A stretch of 64,000 nt of DNA from Crossaster papposus (taxonomy: Eukaryota > Echinodermata > Asteroidea > Velatida > Solasteridae): positions 1,121,501 to 1,185,500 of the forward strand of contig JBAIAA010000444.1 in assembly GCA_037893245.1 (NCBI GenBank), written 5' to 3'. The position numbers and the translations under genes were made by a program. Below are positions 1-14,000 of this stretch, piece after piece (within the stretch, counting starts at the first letter, position 1; each line of letters begins with the position of its first letter). The notes under the pieces were generated by a model that was not told the DNA's origin, searched no databases, and saw nothing but the letters and a program-made list of their open reading frames with translations.

Positions 1-506
1 CCTTCTTCAATGCCAAGACCAGATCCCGGCCTTGCGACTTCCTCAACGGGTGCAGGACCTCCTCTTGCGTGTCGCTGTGCACCTCCTCTTTTACCCTCTC
101 CTGAAAACTAAAATGCCCACTCTGAGGTCTACTTACGATGACCTGAGAGTCCCTGTGTCCCGCTTTCCTGTTAGTGTGACTTCGACTGCTTCCTACAGCC
201 TCCACGCCTTCCGCGATGTACGCCTTGATACCGTAAGTGCTATCCACGTTGCCGTTACTGGCCACCTGCGGGCTTCCGTCAGGGGTATCTCGGATGGTCA
301 CGCAACTCGCCACGTTCTGGCGCTGCAGCTTCTCCAAGTCGATCTTGATGGGCGTGTCGCCCAGCGACGAGTCGCAGGACGACGATGACGAGGAGTAAGG
401 ATGCTGGCGCCGCGGCGACGGGCTCAGGATGCTGTTGGAGCTGCTCAGCGAGCACGAGTGGGTGATGGTGTTGTCGTTGCACGCCTTGCACATCTTATCT
501 TGGCAT
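1..506 (-). CDS. HIPK-like protein, internal or C-terminal exon (partial)
   Basis: The minus strand is open for about 168 codons from a plausible acceptor (AATTCCAG, intron side from 507) to the window edge; an in-frame TGA about 50 bp upstream of the acceptor supports an exon start there. The product is Ser-rich and acidic near the start (MCKACNDNTITHS, then a run of Ser), followed by DTPIKIDLEKL and QRQNVASCVTIRDTP. The last motif closely resembles QRKNVISCVTVHDSP in the C-terminal regulatory region of vertebrate HIPK1/HIPK2, downstream of the kinase domain. These are nuclear Ser/Thr kinases acting on homeodomain factors and p53. The kinase domain is not in this exon or anywhere visible in the window. 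GC-rich codon use with many C/G third positions fits real coding sequence. The family call rests on one motif, so the exon is solid and the name tentative. Confidence 0.55.
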
Positions 507-1902
507 CTGGAATTCAAGTCAACAAATGATCTGGTGTCACAGACGCCAATTCAGCCGACACCTGCTACTGCAATGCCAAACTGTGACATCACAGACGGTT
601 TAAAGAAAACAGAAGGTACCAGGCCTTCATTTTAATAAATCTGAGGAGAGCTGTGCATCGCTCTCCTTAAATCAAAAGGTGAATTAAGGAGAGTGATTTT
701 AAAATCGTTCTCCTTAAATCAAAACAAGGAATTAAGGAGAGTGATTTGCTCTCGCTAACAAAACGCAAGTTTAAAGGCCCTGGACACTATCTGTAGTTAC
801 TCAAAATGACAACCAAAGGTGTCTATGCCTTTAATAAACACATAATCAAGAAAAGGAACACAACATTCACCAGTAGTTCAACTTTTTGTTAAGAGAATGA
901 TGGCGCTTTCCCATCCAGTGACATTATATTTCTCTCTCTGTGACTTGTATGGATTAATTAAGCGCGAATTAGTCTAGGCCAGTTATGTCCGAAATAAATG
1001 GAATGGGCGAACACGAAAGACTAGATGACCGTTGTTGGTATAAGATAAATCTGATGTGATTTTATTTGGGGGTGCGAGGAGAGAATTGTAATCGCAAATT
1101 CTCTTGTGTTAGCAATAGCAATGCTTTCGTGTCTTTACTGTTATGACACTAGTCAGTTGCAGATTTTGTTTTTTTGTTGCTCTTGTTAAAATTGTAAGGA
1201 GCGCTTTTTTATGCTCTCCTTAAAATGTTTAAGGAGCGCGAAGGAGCGCGAGCGCGAGCGCGCTCCTTTAAAATGAAGGCTTGATGTACTACCTTTTATT
1301 CATGTTATAAAGTGAGGTTACTTGACACACTTGTATAGCCGGCCCTAGATGCAAAGCAATATTAACCCTTGCTTTATGAGAGTTGTTTACTGCATGTCAG
1401 TGGTACATACCAATGCACTCCAGCTGTACGAGCCTCCACCTACATGTAGTTATGGGGACAGGCTCTTTTGTTTGGAAAAGACAGACCGAGTAGTGGGGAC
1501 ATTCGAGTCCCCATAGCGCGTTTGGTCTTAGTAAAGGTAGAACAAGGTAAAATTGGGTTAGTGTATAATGAAAGAAAATGTAGAAGAGGACAAATTAGGG
1601 TGATGCTAATTTTGTTTTAGAATTTTAGAGTGTTCTGAGTTTGAGATTAGAGAGATTTCAGTTTACACACAAACCCTATGGATTGTCCCCATAATGCAAT
1701 GTACCATAATAAATCCTGTGCGTTTGAGTGTAAACAAGAGGTTTAAAACACAGTCGTGAACCATATAATGACTCAGGATACCCTATTGTGTTTTCCTTTA
1801 TTCCTGTATGTACTATAACTAAACCCCATTGCCTAGCGCTTACCCGAACGATCGAGGACCGAATTCAAATTCTTTGTTTCCTTTTGTGTTTCGCGTTCAG
1901 AT
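507..1902. other. Intergenic region between ELP4 and the HIPK-like exon
   Basis: No exon was recognised. Two TTTATT motifs (1295-1300 and 1797-1802) read AATAAA on the minus strand and are candidate ELP4 polyadenylation signals; the second lies about 100 bp past the stop codon. An inverted-repeat element (612-1293) fills much of the left half. Confidence 0.5.
612..1293. repeat. MITE-like inverted-repeat element
   Basis: The ends carry GCCTTCATTTTAA in opposite orientation (near 622-634 and 1266-1280), and both arms hold repeated AAGGAGAG / CTCTCCTT motifs able to fold back. The inner part around 770-830 (AAAGGCCCTGGACACTATC) resembles a short repeat common in echinoderm genomes. No coding capacity is seen. 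Confidence 0.5.
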
Positions 1903-2028
1903 TCAGAAATCCAGTTTGCTCCGACCGCCCACTGACCCATAGCCCATAGAGGGCGCCATTGCTCTGGGAACGGGATCCTCCTGCGACCTGCTGACTGTTT
2001 CTGACAACTCCGGGGGCAGGTGTAATTT
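1903..2028 (-). CDS. ELP4: ELP4 exon 10 (terminal coding exon)
   Basis: Forty-one codons plus TGA (1903-1905), [15 protein letters not shown] to the C-terminal KLDF. The acceptor is TTTTTTTCCCCAACAG. A 2 kb minisatellite begins about 70 bp upstream of this acceptor. Confidence 0.94.
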   Translation of the reverse strand, partial: KLHLPPELSETVSRSQEDPVPRAMAPSMGYGSVGGRSKLDF

Positions 2029-5000
2029 CTGTTGGGGAAAAAAACAAATTACAAAGTTGGAAGTTGCTGTATAACTTGGAATATGTGCCCGTGCCTGCAT
2101 ATTCCCTTTAATGGTGCATATTCCCTTTAATGGTGCATATTCCCTTTAATGGTGCATATTCCCTTTAATGGTGCATATTCCCTTTAATGGTGCATATACC
2201 CTTTAATGGTGCATATACCCTTTAATGGTGCATATTCCCTTTAATGGTGCATATTCCCTTTAATGGTGCATATTGCATATTCCCTTTAATGGTGCATATT
2301 GCATATTCCCTTTAATGGTGCATATTCCCTTTAATGGTGCATATTTCCTTTAATGGTGAATATTTCCTTTAATGGTGCATATTTCCTTTAATGGTGCATA
2401 TTTCTTTTAAGGGTGCATATTTCCTTTAAGGGTGCATATTCCCTTTAAGGGTGCATATTCCCTTTAAGGGTGCATATTCCCTTTAAGGGTGCATATTCCC
2501 TTTAAGGGTGCATATTCCCTTTAAGGGTGCATATTCCCTTTTAGGGTGCATATTCCCTTTTATGGTGCATATTCCCTTTTATGGTGATTATTCCCTTTTA
2601 TGGTGCATATTCCCTTTTATGGTGCATATTCCCTTTTATGGTGCATATTCCCTTTTATGGTGCATATTCCCTTTTATGGTGCATATTCCCTTTTATGGTG
2701 CATATTCCCTTTTATGGTGATTATTCCCTTTTATGGTGATTATTCCCTTTTATGGTGATTATTCCCTTTTATGGTGATTATTCCCTTTTATGTTGATTAT
2801 TCCCTTTTATGTTGATTATTCCCTTTTATGGTGATTATTCCCTTTTATGGTGATTATTCCCTTTTATGGTGATTATTCCCTTTTATGGTGATTATTCCCT
2901 TTTATGGTGATTATTCCCTTTTATGGTGATTATTCCCTTTTATGGTGATTATTCCCTTTTATGGTGATTATTCCCTTTAATGGTGATTATTCCCTTTTAT
3001 GGTGCATATTCCCTTTAATGGTGATTATTCCCTATAATGGTGCATATTCCCTATAATGGTGCATATTCCCTTTAACGGTGCATATTCCCTTTAACGGTGC
3101 ATATTCCCTTTAACGGTGCATATTCCCTTTAATGGTGCATATTCCCTTTAATGGTGATTATTCCCTTTAATGGTGATTATTCCCTTTAATGGTGATTATT
3201 CCCTTTAATGGTGATTATTCCCTTTAATGGTGATTATTCCCTTTAATGGTGATTATTCCCTTTAATGGTGCATATTCCCTTTAATGGTGCATATTTCCTT
3301 TAATGGTGCATATTTCCTTTAATGGTGCATATTCCCTTTAATGGTGCATATTCCCTTTAATGGTGTGCATATTCCCTTTAATGGTGATTATTCCCTTTAA
3401 TGGTGCATATTCCCTTTAAAGATGTAAATTCCCTTTAAAGATGTAAATTCCCTTTAATGATGCATATTCCCTTTAATGATGCATATTCCCTTTAATGGTG
3501 CATATTCCCTTTAATGGTGCGTATTCCCTTTAATGGTGCATATTCCCTTTAATGGTGCATATTCCCTTTAATGATTCATATCCCCTTTATAATGATTGAT
3601 ATTCCCTTTAATGATGCTTATTCCCTTTAATGATTGATATTTCTTTTAATGATTGATATTTCTTTTAATGATGCATATTCCCTTTAATGATGCATATTTC
3701 CTTTAGGATGCATAATCCCTTTAATTATTTATATTCTCTTTAATGATGTATATTTCCTTTATGACGCATATTCCCTTTAATTATTTATATTCCCTTTAAT
3801 GGTGCATATTTCTTTTTAATAATTTATATTCCCTTTAATGATGCATATTTCCTTTAATGATGTAAATTCCTATATTTATTTATATTCCCTTTAATAATAA
3901 TGATGTATATTTCCTTTAATGATGCATATTCCCTTTAATTATTTATATTCCCTTTAATGGTGCATATTTCTTTTTAATAATTTATATTCCCTTTAATGGT
4001 GCATATTCCCTTGAATGATGTAAATTCCTATATTTATTTATATTCCTTTATTAATAATGATGTATATTTCCTTTAATGATGCATATTCCCTTTAATAATG
4101 TATATTTCCTTTTTAATAATTTATATTCCCTTTAATGGTACATATTCCTTTTAATGAGAAAGCAAGAAAAACAGGTTCGTTTTAAACCTGCATCAGGCAG
4201 TGGTTCTTATGTTTCTGGTGATCATAAATCTTTTTGAATAAAATTCAATTTTTCAGAAGAATTACAGGATATCTAGCGCAATCATTTGGCTGGATGCCTA
4301 GAATCAATATTTACCTTTAAATAAGCAAGATATTTCTTAATAATTCAGTAGTAACATTTTTCAATATCTGCAAATGGTGTATCCTACCTTAACCAGTTCG
4401 CGCAAGAATTATTTTAACATCACCGAGCGGGATTATTTTTAACGAAACTCGATCTGAGGCGGGTTCGGGCCGATGGTACCGGGAAGCACACCAACGCATT
4501 TCTTGCCTTGCTCGCTGCCGACAGACATTTCCGGCCTTGCTCGTGACGTGTTTATGCGTCATCTGTTTTAAATCTGGGGAAAACTGCGTTTATAGGCGTC
4601 ATCCGGCGCGAACTGGTTAAATAACTTCATGGAATTGGTTACTGGTCAACGTACCTCAATGGTCAGTTTTTTCCTCTTTAACTTGAAGGCCAGATCCATC
4701 GTGTCCGGCATGTGACCGGTCAGCGAGTTTAGTCTAGGAAGCTGCCTGATGTGAAATAATCCTTAAAAAAAATGTCTGTCATATACATTTTGAAGTTTTG
4801 CACGCAACAAGAACTACAATTTGTTATGAAATATGAATAAATCCTGTTAAATCGCATCATCTGGTGTGCTATGGTTTTTGTGGAATTTTGTACCAATTTC
4901 TAACCATTGTCAGCTGGCAATTTTTGGAAAAACATGACTATTTTGAGGGGAAGTAGTGGGAATTACTGGTCCCGAGGTGTAGGTCAGCTCAACTACATAT

Positions 5001-8000
5001 TTGTTTTTGTTTTACTACACCTCATAAATATTCACTGCCTTGTCGATAACGGCCTTCGTAGATTTTGCATCTTTATTTCAGCACAAGATATTCAAGTTCT
5101 TCGTCAGTCAATGACGGAAATCTAGTAACGTTACTGAGACTGGTTCCGTAAAGATTAGATGCCACAGACTACATGTCTACGAGGCGGGTTCCAGAGGGAA
5201 TTTGTTAGTTCTACCAGAAAAGATATCGCACGGCAGCGAGCTGGATACTCACGCGCGGCAGAATCGGCCAATGAAGCGCTCCAATTTGCTCATGAATATT
5301 TATGAGGTGTAGTAACAAAGGTTACTACACTATCGTCTATACATCTATGTCGATACATCGACGAACGCTACCCCTATGCCACCCAACCGACCTTCAGCTT
5401 AGCACAACTTTTCTTACCGTGATACTCCTTGTAAGCAGGATTCCTTTCCATGTCGGACCCAGCGGATGACTCCAACGCGACCGCCGTGTCGCATAATCTC
5501 TCCACTCTTCTTGTCACAGCTAGATCCTACCAGGACATCGCACACAAAAATATGTGACCTATCGCAACGTGATCCTAAATATTTTTTTCAAGAATTGAGA
5601 TGTTTATAGATCTGGATTCTTCAGAACAAGAGCTTTCAAATGGATTACAACATTAAGGGGTACTGAGTTCGGTAACGGAAACATGGACAACCAACTTATT
5701 TTTGTACACGAACGCGCGTCCGTTCTTTTTTTTTAGTCGCTTGTATTTCGTGCTGTTTGGTTTAATGGCTTTATATGTCAACACAGCCCTTTCCCACAGG
5801 CCAGTCACCCAGAAACCAGCTGGTGTTGTTGAATAAGGCAAGGCAACAATAGCATGATTGATTGCTTGGGAAGGTCTGGCGGTAAAATCCACACCTCAAA
5901 GACCCTTTATGTACACAATGTTAATGGGATACTCGTGGGGCAGCCTTTGCTTTGCAAAAAGCTGGGTCACCGGTTCAACCAGGGTTCAAGCAGCACTTAC
6001 CATGTTATTCCGCTTGCTTTGAACTAGGAATGCATGTAATATGAGAAATTTTTTTTAAACACAGGATGAAATAGTAATTGTTTTTTTATGGCGAAGCGAC
6101 TTTAAAAAAAAGTTCGGCGGCACGTCGCAGGGTTAAGGTAGTAAAATTGATTCTTGAGAAAATTTAAATGGCATAAAATACCTAGCAGTTGTGTTTAATA
6201 CAATAAAGGCAGAGTTATCTCTCACAGACAGGATAAAATAGATTTCAGAGATTTCTAGAGAATCAAAGAAAGTGGAAAAGGGTAGCCTAGGAGTTATAGA
6301 TTTACCCAAAATTTACCACCCCTTCAAATGTGACCCAACCCTGCAAAATGAGTCTTAACTAGTTCGCGCCGGAGGACGTATATACACGCAAAGTTTTCCC
6401 AAGATTCAAAACGGATGACGCATTAAACACGTCATGAGCAAGGCCGGAAATGTCTGTCAGCAGCAGCGAGCAAGGCCGGAAATGTCTGTCAGCAGCGAGC
6501 AAGGCCGGAAATGTCTGTCAGCAGCAGCGAGCAAGGCCGGAAATGTCTGTCAGCAGCGAGCAAGGCCGGAAATGTCTCAGCAACGAGCAAGGCCGGAAAT
6601 GTCTGTCAGCAGCGAGCAAGGCCGGAAATGTCTGTCAGCAGCGAGCAAGGCCGGAAATGTCTGTCAGCAGCGAGCAAGGCCGGAAATGTCTGTCAGCAGC
6701 GAGCAAGGCCAGAAATGTCTGTCAGCAGCAAGCAAGGCCGGAAATGTCTGTCAGCAGCGAGCAAGGCCGGAAATGCGTGGGTGTGCTTCCCGGTACCATA
6801 GGCCTCAACCCGCCTCAGATCAAGTTTCGTTAAAAATAATCCCACCCCTCGGCTAGGTGATGTTAAAATAATCCCGGCGCGAGTTGGTTAAGTTGACCTC
6901 GTGTCAGAGGTCATACAGTCAACCATATGTAAACTGTTCACACACTTAACCCGACGGAATTAAAAATGTGGAATTATTGACCCGACAATGTTAACCATTA
7001 GGAACAACAATCGATACGTTTACTCACAGCAAACAAATGTGTCGGCATGGTAACGACGCATACAGCTAACGCGTTTCGGATCAGGGCACGCAGGGCGTGC
7101 AGGAATTGACACAGCTCCGCCCCCTGATGTCTGTCGTGCTGCGTTGTGGATAACTCCTCCCCCCAAAGAGGCGAGCCCAAGGAATGGACTGCAAGTCTTA
7201 AGATGTTTCTGCTATTTGACTGAAGAAAACAAATACATTCTTAGAAAAATGTTAACAATGTCCAGCCTGTGAGCCGGTTTTAAACCTACGTTTAATAACG
7301 GCCAACCACATTTATTTCATTCTTAAACTCCACCTATTAAAATAGTCCCAGTGCTCTAATATTTTGCACGAATGTAGCGTTGGAGGCAATTTCTCTCCAT
7401 TCTTTTTGGAAAGTAACGCAAATGAACAAAGAGGAAGTCACTAAAACTAACCAGTGTAGCGGTTTTCGTTGTATTTCTTTTAGAAACCTATGTAACCTAA
7501 CCTGGTTTTCCCCTCAACCTTGTTCTATTACGAAAATGTGTGGAAGAACGTTACGTTACGGTCGGAGTTTACGTAAGATAATGCCCTCGATAACGCGCCA
7601 TTACCCACGAATGGCGCGTACTTCGGGCATTATCTATAACATAAATACTTTTCGGGTAAAATATGTCAAAACAAGTCCAAAATATAAGTTTCCAACTATG
7701 TTGTTAAACAATTATATACTTTGTGTTTTTTGAGTGTTTTATGAAACACCTCTAGTTACGTTTATGGTACCGGTATGTTCCTCTCTCGCGAGATTGGTCT
7801 GGGAGGTTAGCTAACTCCTAATATGGATATTGTCGCGCGCGTCAGCGTCATGCGTACACAAATGTGACCCGCTCCATCGTAATCAGGAATAAGTCTCGAA
7901 ATTACCTTTTGAGATCTGCACATGGTGAGAAAGGGAATTTCATGAGCTTTCTAATGATACCCATCACAAGTGTGTATCTGTTTAGGTTAATGAGTTATGG

Positions 8001-11000
8001 TCTGATGAAGATGACAGGTGTATATTTATTTTCCGAATCCACATTCTGAGAAAAACAGCTTTGAAATAAACAAAATTGGCCAAAATCATACGGACGGCGC
8101 ACACAAAACCTCTTTATTTTTATCTTTATTGATCGTTTTTACATGCAAGACATTAATGACAATAATCTGTGATAACTACACTTCCTAAAACTACAATGTT
8201 CAGAAAAACGACTTGGTCACGATTTTCACCCATGCGTTCACTTCAACGACCGATTGCGTAAAACGGCCCCAGCGACTTATTCCTGATTACGATGGAGCGG
8301 GTCACAAATTTGAATGGTTACTTTTTTTATCTACATGTAGCTGCAAATCTCAACTTGTAAATACCACCCACCTGTTTGTGTAATAAGCTAAAGCCTTCGT
8401 CGAGAATCTGTTTCTCAATTTCCTGAAACAACCTCCGATATGGCGGAATGGAAACTCTATAAAAAAAAAGATAGTAAATGGTTTAGGAAACTTACAAAAT
8501 CAGTTTTGTCAAATGACATCCACACAAAGTGCAACACTTGTGCTCCATCCTCAACTAAGCTCTAGGAAGTACAGTTGCAGTACTCCTGCACCCAAGCCCT
8601 TCATTGTGTGATTTACATATGACAGTGTGTAACACTTGTGCTACATCCTCAACTAAGCTCTAGGAAGTACATTTGCAGTACTCCTGCACCCAAACCATTC
8701 ATTGTGTGATTTACATATGACACACAGTGTGTAACACTTGTGCTCCATCCTCAATTAAGCTCTTGGAAGTACAGTTGCAGTACTCCTGCACCCAAGCCCT
8801 TCATTGTGTGATTGACATATGACAGTGTGTAACACTTGTGCTCCATCCTCAACTAAGCTCTTGGAAGTACAGTTGCAGTACTCCTGCACCCAAGCCCTTC
8901 ATTGTGTGATTGACATGACAGTGTGTAACACTTGTGCTCCATCCTCAACTAAGCTCCAGGAAGTACAGTTGCAGTACTCCTGCACCCGAGCCCTCCATTG
9001 TGTGATTTACACATGACAGTGTGTAACACTTGTGCTCCATCCTCAACTAAGCTCTAGGAAGTACAGTTGCAGTACTCCTGCACCCAAGCCCTTCATTGTG
9101 TGATTTACATATGACAGTGTGTAACACTTGTGCTCCATCCTCAACTAAGCTCTAGGAAGTACAGTTGCAGTACTCCTGCACCCAAAGCCCTTCATTGCGT
9201 GATTTACATATGACAGTGTGTATCACTTGTGCTCCATCCTCAACTAAGCTCTAGGAAGTACAGTTGCAGTACTCCTGCACCCAAGCCCTTCATTGTGAGA
9301 TTTACATATGACAGTGTGTAACACTTGTGCTCCATCCTCAACTAAGGTCTTGGAAGTACAGTTGCAGTACTCCTGCACCAAAGCCCTTCATTGTGTGATT
9401 TACATATGACAGTGTGTAACACTTGTGCTCCATCCTCAACTAAGCTCTAGGAAGTACAGTTGCAGTACTCCTGCACCCAAGCCCTTCATTGTGTGATTTA
9501 CATGACAGTGTGTAACACTTGTGCTCCATCCTCAACTAAGCTCTAGGAAGTACAGTTGCAGTACTCCTGCACCCAAAGCCCTTCATTGTGTGATTTACAT
9601 ATGACCGTGTGTAACACTTGTGCTCCATCCTCAACTAAGCTCTTGGAAGTACAGTTGCAGTACTCCTGCACCCAAGCCCTTCATTGTGTGATTTACATAC
9701 GACAGTGTGTAACACTTGTGCTCCATCCTCAACTAAGCTCTTGGAAGTACAGTTGCAGTACTCCTGCACCCAAGCCCTTCATTGTGTGATTTACATATGA
9801 CAGTGTGTAACACTTGTGCCCCATCCTCAACTAAGCTCTTGGAATACAGTTGCAGTACTCCTGCACCCAAACCCTTCATTGTGTGAGGGTAGAGATGGTT
9901 ATTGTGGTTGATTTAGCTGCTTTGCGCTGAAATGGCAGCATCGAGCTGTATACTCCCCAGGGAGCTGAGATGGTATTTGGAATGTTTCGTTGGCCCAATG
10001 ACCGGGGTAATAATGTGAGAGCGCCTTAAGTACATGTACCAGTCTTAATAGATGCGTGCGTAATATATTTATCATTATTATTATTATTATAGATGCGCAG
10101 TTCATGTACGCGTTGAGAGTTAATGTACGTGCGTGTTGGCTGAACCAGCTTTGATAGACTTAGTCAAGGCTTCAAAAAGATAGGATTTCGTAGACAAAAA
10201 TGGCACGGCAATAGACAAACACAGAGACTGACAAACCAATCTTACCCAGACTCGTCAGTCACATGAAGACAGTGACACGACACACTGGACAATCTGTTGT
10301 CAGGCATCGATTTACTGAGATCATAGAAATGGCCAAAGCGATGTGTCAAAGGCGTAGACTAGAAAAGAAAAAACAAGGAAAACTTGATGTAATATTATAC
10401 GATGGGAAAATAAAACTGATTTTTTTTAAAAATACTGCCCCGATATTTGAGGTTTTCTGGCAAAATGAGACAGGAACGAGGTCGACGACGACGTTTACCA
10501 GGGGCCAATTTCATAGAGCTGCTAAGCACAACAATTTGCTTAGCACAAACAAGACTTGCTCATTAAAAACAGGTTACCAGCCAAATTTCTACGTGTTTTT
10601 CATGCTAAGAAAAAACTAGAGGATTATCAATCCGAAACAATAAAGACCACGTGAAAATTTGGTCTGTAACCTTGTTTTTGCCAAGGACAAATTGTCATGC
10701 TAAGCAAATTTTTGTGCTTAGCAGCTCTATGAAATTGGCCCCAGTTCGCGCCGGATGACGTATATAAATGCAAAGTTTTCCCTAGATTCAAAACGGATGA
10801 TGCATCAACACGTCACAAGCAAGGCCGGAAATGTCTGTCAGCAGAGAGCAAGGCCGGAAATGTCTGTCAGCAGCGAGCAGGGCTGGAAAAATACGTGGGT
10901 GTGCTTCCCGGTACTATCAGCATAAACCCGCCTCGGATCGAGTTTCGTTAAAAATAATCCCGCGCGTCCGCTCGGTGATGTTCAAATAATCCCGGCGTGA

Positions 11001-14000
11001 ACTGGTTAAGAAAAAGAATAAGATTCTCCTGATAGTACTGTTTGTTGCAGTTATGCCGGTTTAAAGTTTGCATTTATCGACGTGTCAAACAGTAAAAGAC
11101 TTGGGGGAAAATTCCAACAAATTAGGCTAAAGGGATCGTACATGTATACGTTTGGTAATTGGAACCCACTGTGTGTTCCTATATACCATAAAACTAACCT
11201 GTACAAATTTCATTTCAAAAAGTGGTAGCGATTTTGAGATATTGCCGAAAATCTGGAGCGGTTATATCCACGCAGGAAGAATAATCTGCATTGGAATACA
11301 CAATCTGAGAAGCGTCACTGCAGTAACGCATCTCAGATTCAAATTTTGAGGGATAAAAAGTGATATCTTTTTCCATAACCGCAGTACTTCGAAGTGAAAA
11401 GTTTTTAAAATGAAATGCAGTATACTATCCAAAGCTGCAGTACTGCTTACCAAGTTTTTATTGCCATTATTTTTGGAGTAATTACCAAACGTATACGATC
11501 CCTTTAAGTCCAAACTTTTGTTCGAACAAAATGTTTTCATCGTCTTTTCTCTGGAATAAACTGTACTACTCATAGCCTGGATTCCATACACAGACAAGCA
11601 CTGTCTATAGCAGTTCAAGGCAGACTCACCTGATGTTTAGGTAAATGTTCATATCTCCAGGCTATCTTCATCCTCTCCTCCGCGCTCATAGCGCCCTCGT
11701 TGTCCTTGACTGTCTCAGCCGACCTTTTGACCGGGTCGTCTTCAACAGGGAACGGTAGATTCTGCACACGATAATTACACAATTAGCTTTTTTTAAGGAG
11801 AACGACAGTGGTTCTACGGCGGAGTGTCGTAGCCTAGTGATGCATTCAGCGCGTGGGCCAATTCTGAAGGTTGTGGGTTCGAGTCTAGCCTTGGATTATG
11901 GTGGGTGCGCGTCGTTCGAACACATCGTGCCCGGGCGATAAAAAGTCATGAGTATTGTGGCTCGATCAAGGGAAATGAGTCGCATGTCGTTTTTCCAGTG
12001 GTGCTGAAAATCATTCAACAAATATATTTCTCATAAAACATCTGCTACTTAAGATACTTAGAATATATAATTTGAAGAGTTTATTGAGTAAATCGGCGAT
12101 CGCGAAAAAACACAAAAACAACATAAGAACCACTGTTTTTCTTGATTTTTTCAGCATCTATGATTGTAAATTTCTGACAGGCGAGTTAAACGATTTTTGT
12201 GACCTGGCACTACGAAATGGGTGGAAAGTCGCAAAATAACAAAATTGACATTATTCATTTCTAGAAAGAAGAAGTCCTAAGCTTTCAAATGATGTATTGT
12301 GTGTTGCTGTAGCTTATTCCTAGCCGCCGTTATACTCTTTTGAAATAGCTGAAGTCATGCTCCCTTGTTTTGAGAAAAAGAAGTTCAAAGTCTGTAAACC
12401 GTGCCAAATATACTATCACTCAGTGCAATTCAACCACCAAAACACACTTTAGAGTTAAATTAAGCTACAAATTTGGGATCTGATAAAGAAGTTTTTTGGT
12501 ATGTTAAAACGTTAACAACTCGAAACCGACCTCCCACTTGAAAAATGAACGTTTCGGCCAATAACTCGTTTAATAATAATAATAATACAGGTATTTATAT
12601 AGCGCTTTTACCAAGATCAGAGCGCTTTACAAAGAAGGAAAAAAACACAATAAATACAAGGTCAACAACCTGGTATAGCACATATTACTAATGGGTTTTG
12701 GAAAACAGGTGAGTTTTGAGGCCCTTCTTGAAAATCTGAACTGAAGGCGAGTCTCGGATATAGCGTGGGATTTTGTTCCATTCTTTAAGACCTGCGATGG
12801 AGAACGCTTTGTCGCCTGTACATGTAGCTTGTGTGTGTGTTGCTACCTGCAAACGGGATTTATCTGATGAAGATCTAAGCCCCTCCCGACCAGACTGATG
12901 AAAGAATAATAGGTCTGCGAAGTAGGAGGGTGATGAACCAAGTCGGGATTTGAACACAACCAGAAGTAATTTGAAAAGTATGCGGTAATTCATTGGTAGC
13001 CAGTGTAGTTGGGTAATGAGATGCGAGGCGTCATGGAATCGACCAACAGAATAAACAAGCCTGGCGGCACGATTTTGGAGTGTTTGTAGTCTGTTGATCT
13101 CACCCTGATTGACACCATACAGTAACGAATTACAATAATCCAGGCGAGAAATGATGAGGGAACGAACTGTATGAATACAGGTGTTGAGATCAATGAACTT
13201 TCGGATGCGATGAAGGTTGCGTAAATGGAAGTTGAGAGATTTGCAGACAGAAGTTATGTGAGGGGACATAGACATTGAAGAATCAAAAATGACTCCTAGA
13301 TTCCTGACTGAAGGGGAAGGAGAAATTGTGGATTCACCAATCTTGAGGACAATTTCTGGGAGTTTGTTCAAAATACGGGATTTGGCAGCAATAAAAAGTT
13401 GGGTTTTGTTTCCATTGAGCTTCATTTTGTTGTAAATCATCCAGCGTCTAACTTCGGTGATGCAAGCTGAAAGCTTACGAAGAGCTCGATCTAAATCACC
13501 TGCTATAGAGGGTTTGAAATTTATATATATTTGGATGTCATCAGCATAAATGTGATAATTCATATTGTGATTTTCAATGATGGTACATACAGGTTGGGTG
13601 TAAAAATTGAAGAGTAGTGGTCCGACAACAGAGCCCTGCGGAACACCAAAATCAACGGGTCGTTCATCAGAGAACGCTCCAGAGATGCTAACACGGTGAC
13701 TGCGTCCCGCAAGGTAGCTGTCGAACCACTGCAGAGCTAAACCATGAAAACCAAAAGATTTAGAGAGTCGGTCAATCAAAAGTTTGTGATCGATTGTGTC
13801 AAATGCAGCCGATAAGTCAAGCATGACGAGTAGAACTGCCATATTTTTGTCTATGGCTCGCTTGATGTCATTTTTTACTTTTAGCAGACATGTTTCAGTG
13901 CTATGGTTGGATTTGTAAGCAGACTGGAACGTCGTCTGGAGATGGTTATCTTGGACATGATCATTTACACGGCCGATCACAATCTTCTCTAAAGCTTTGT

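Larger units (their letters stand above)
5527..7027. other. ELP4 intron 7
   Basis: Apart from MITE copy B (6356-6892), nothing recognisable is present. The short minus-strand frame at 5653-5892 has no codon bias or family resemblance. Confidence 0.5.

Noticed and set aside
2508..2720. Open frame in the 19 bp minisatellite
   Set aside because: Repeat artefact with no family resemblance, inside an ELP4 intron.
6434..6856. Three overlapping frames in the 29 bp repeat
   Set aside because: All three forward frames are open because the unit length is not a multiple of three; it is a MITE interior.
10263..10619. 118-codon plus-strand frame
   Set aside because: It is antisense to ELP4 exon 5 and runs into a MITE.
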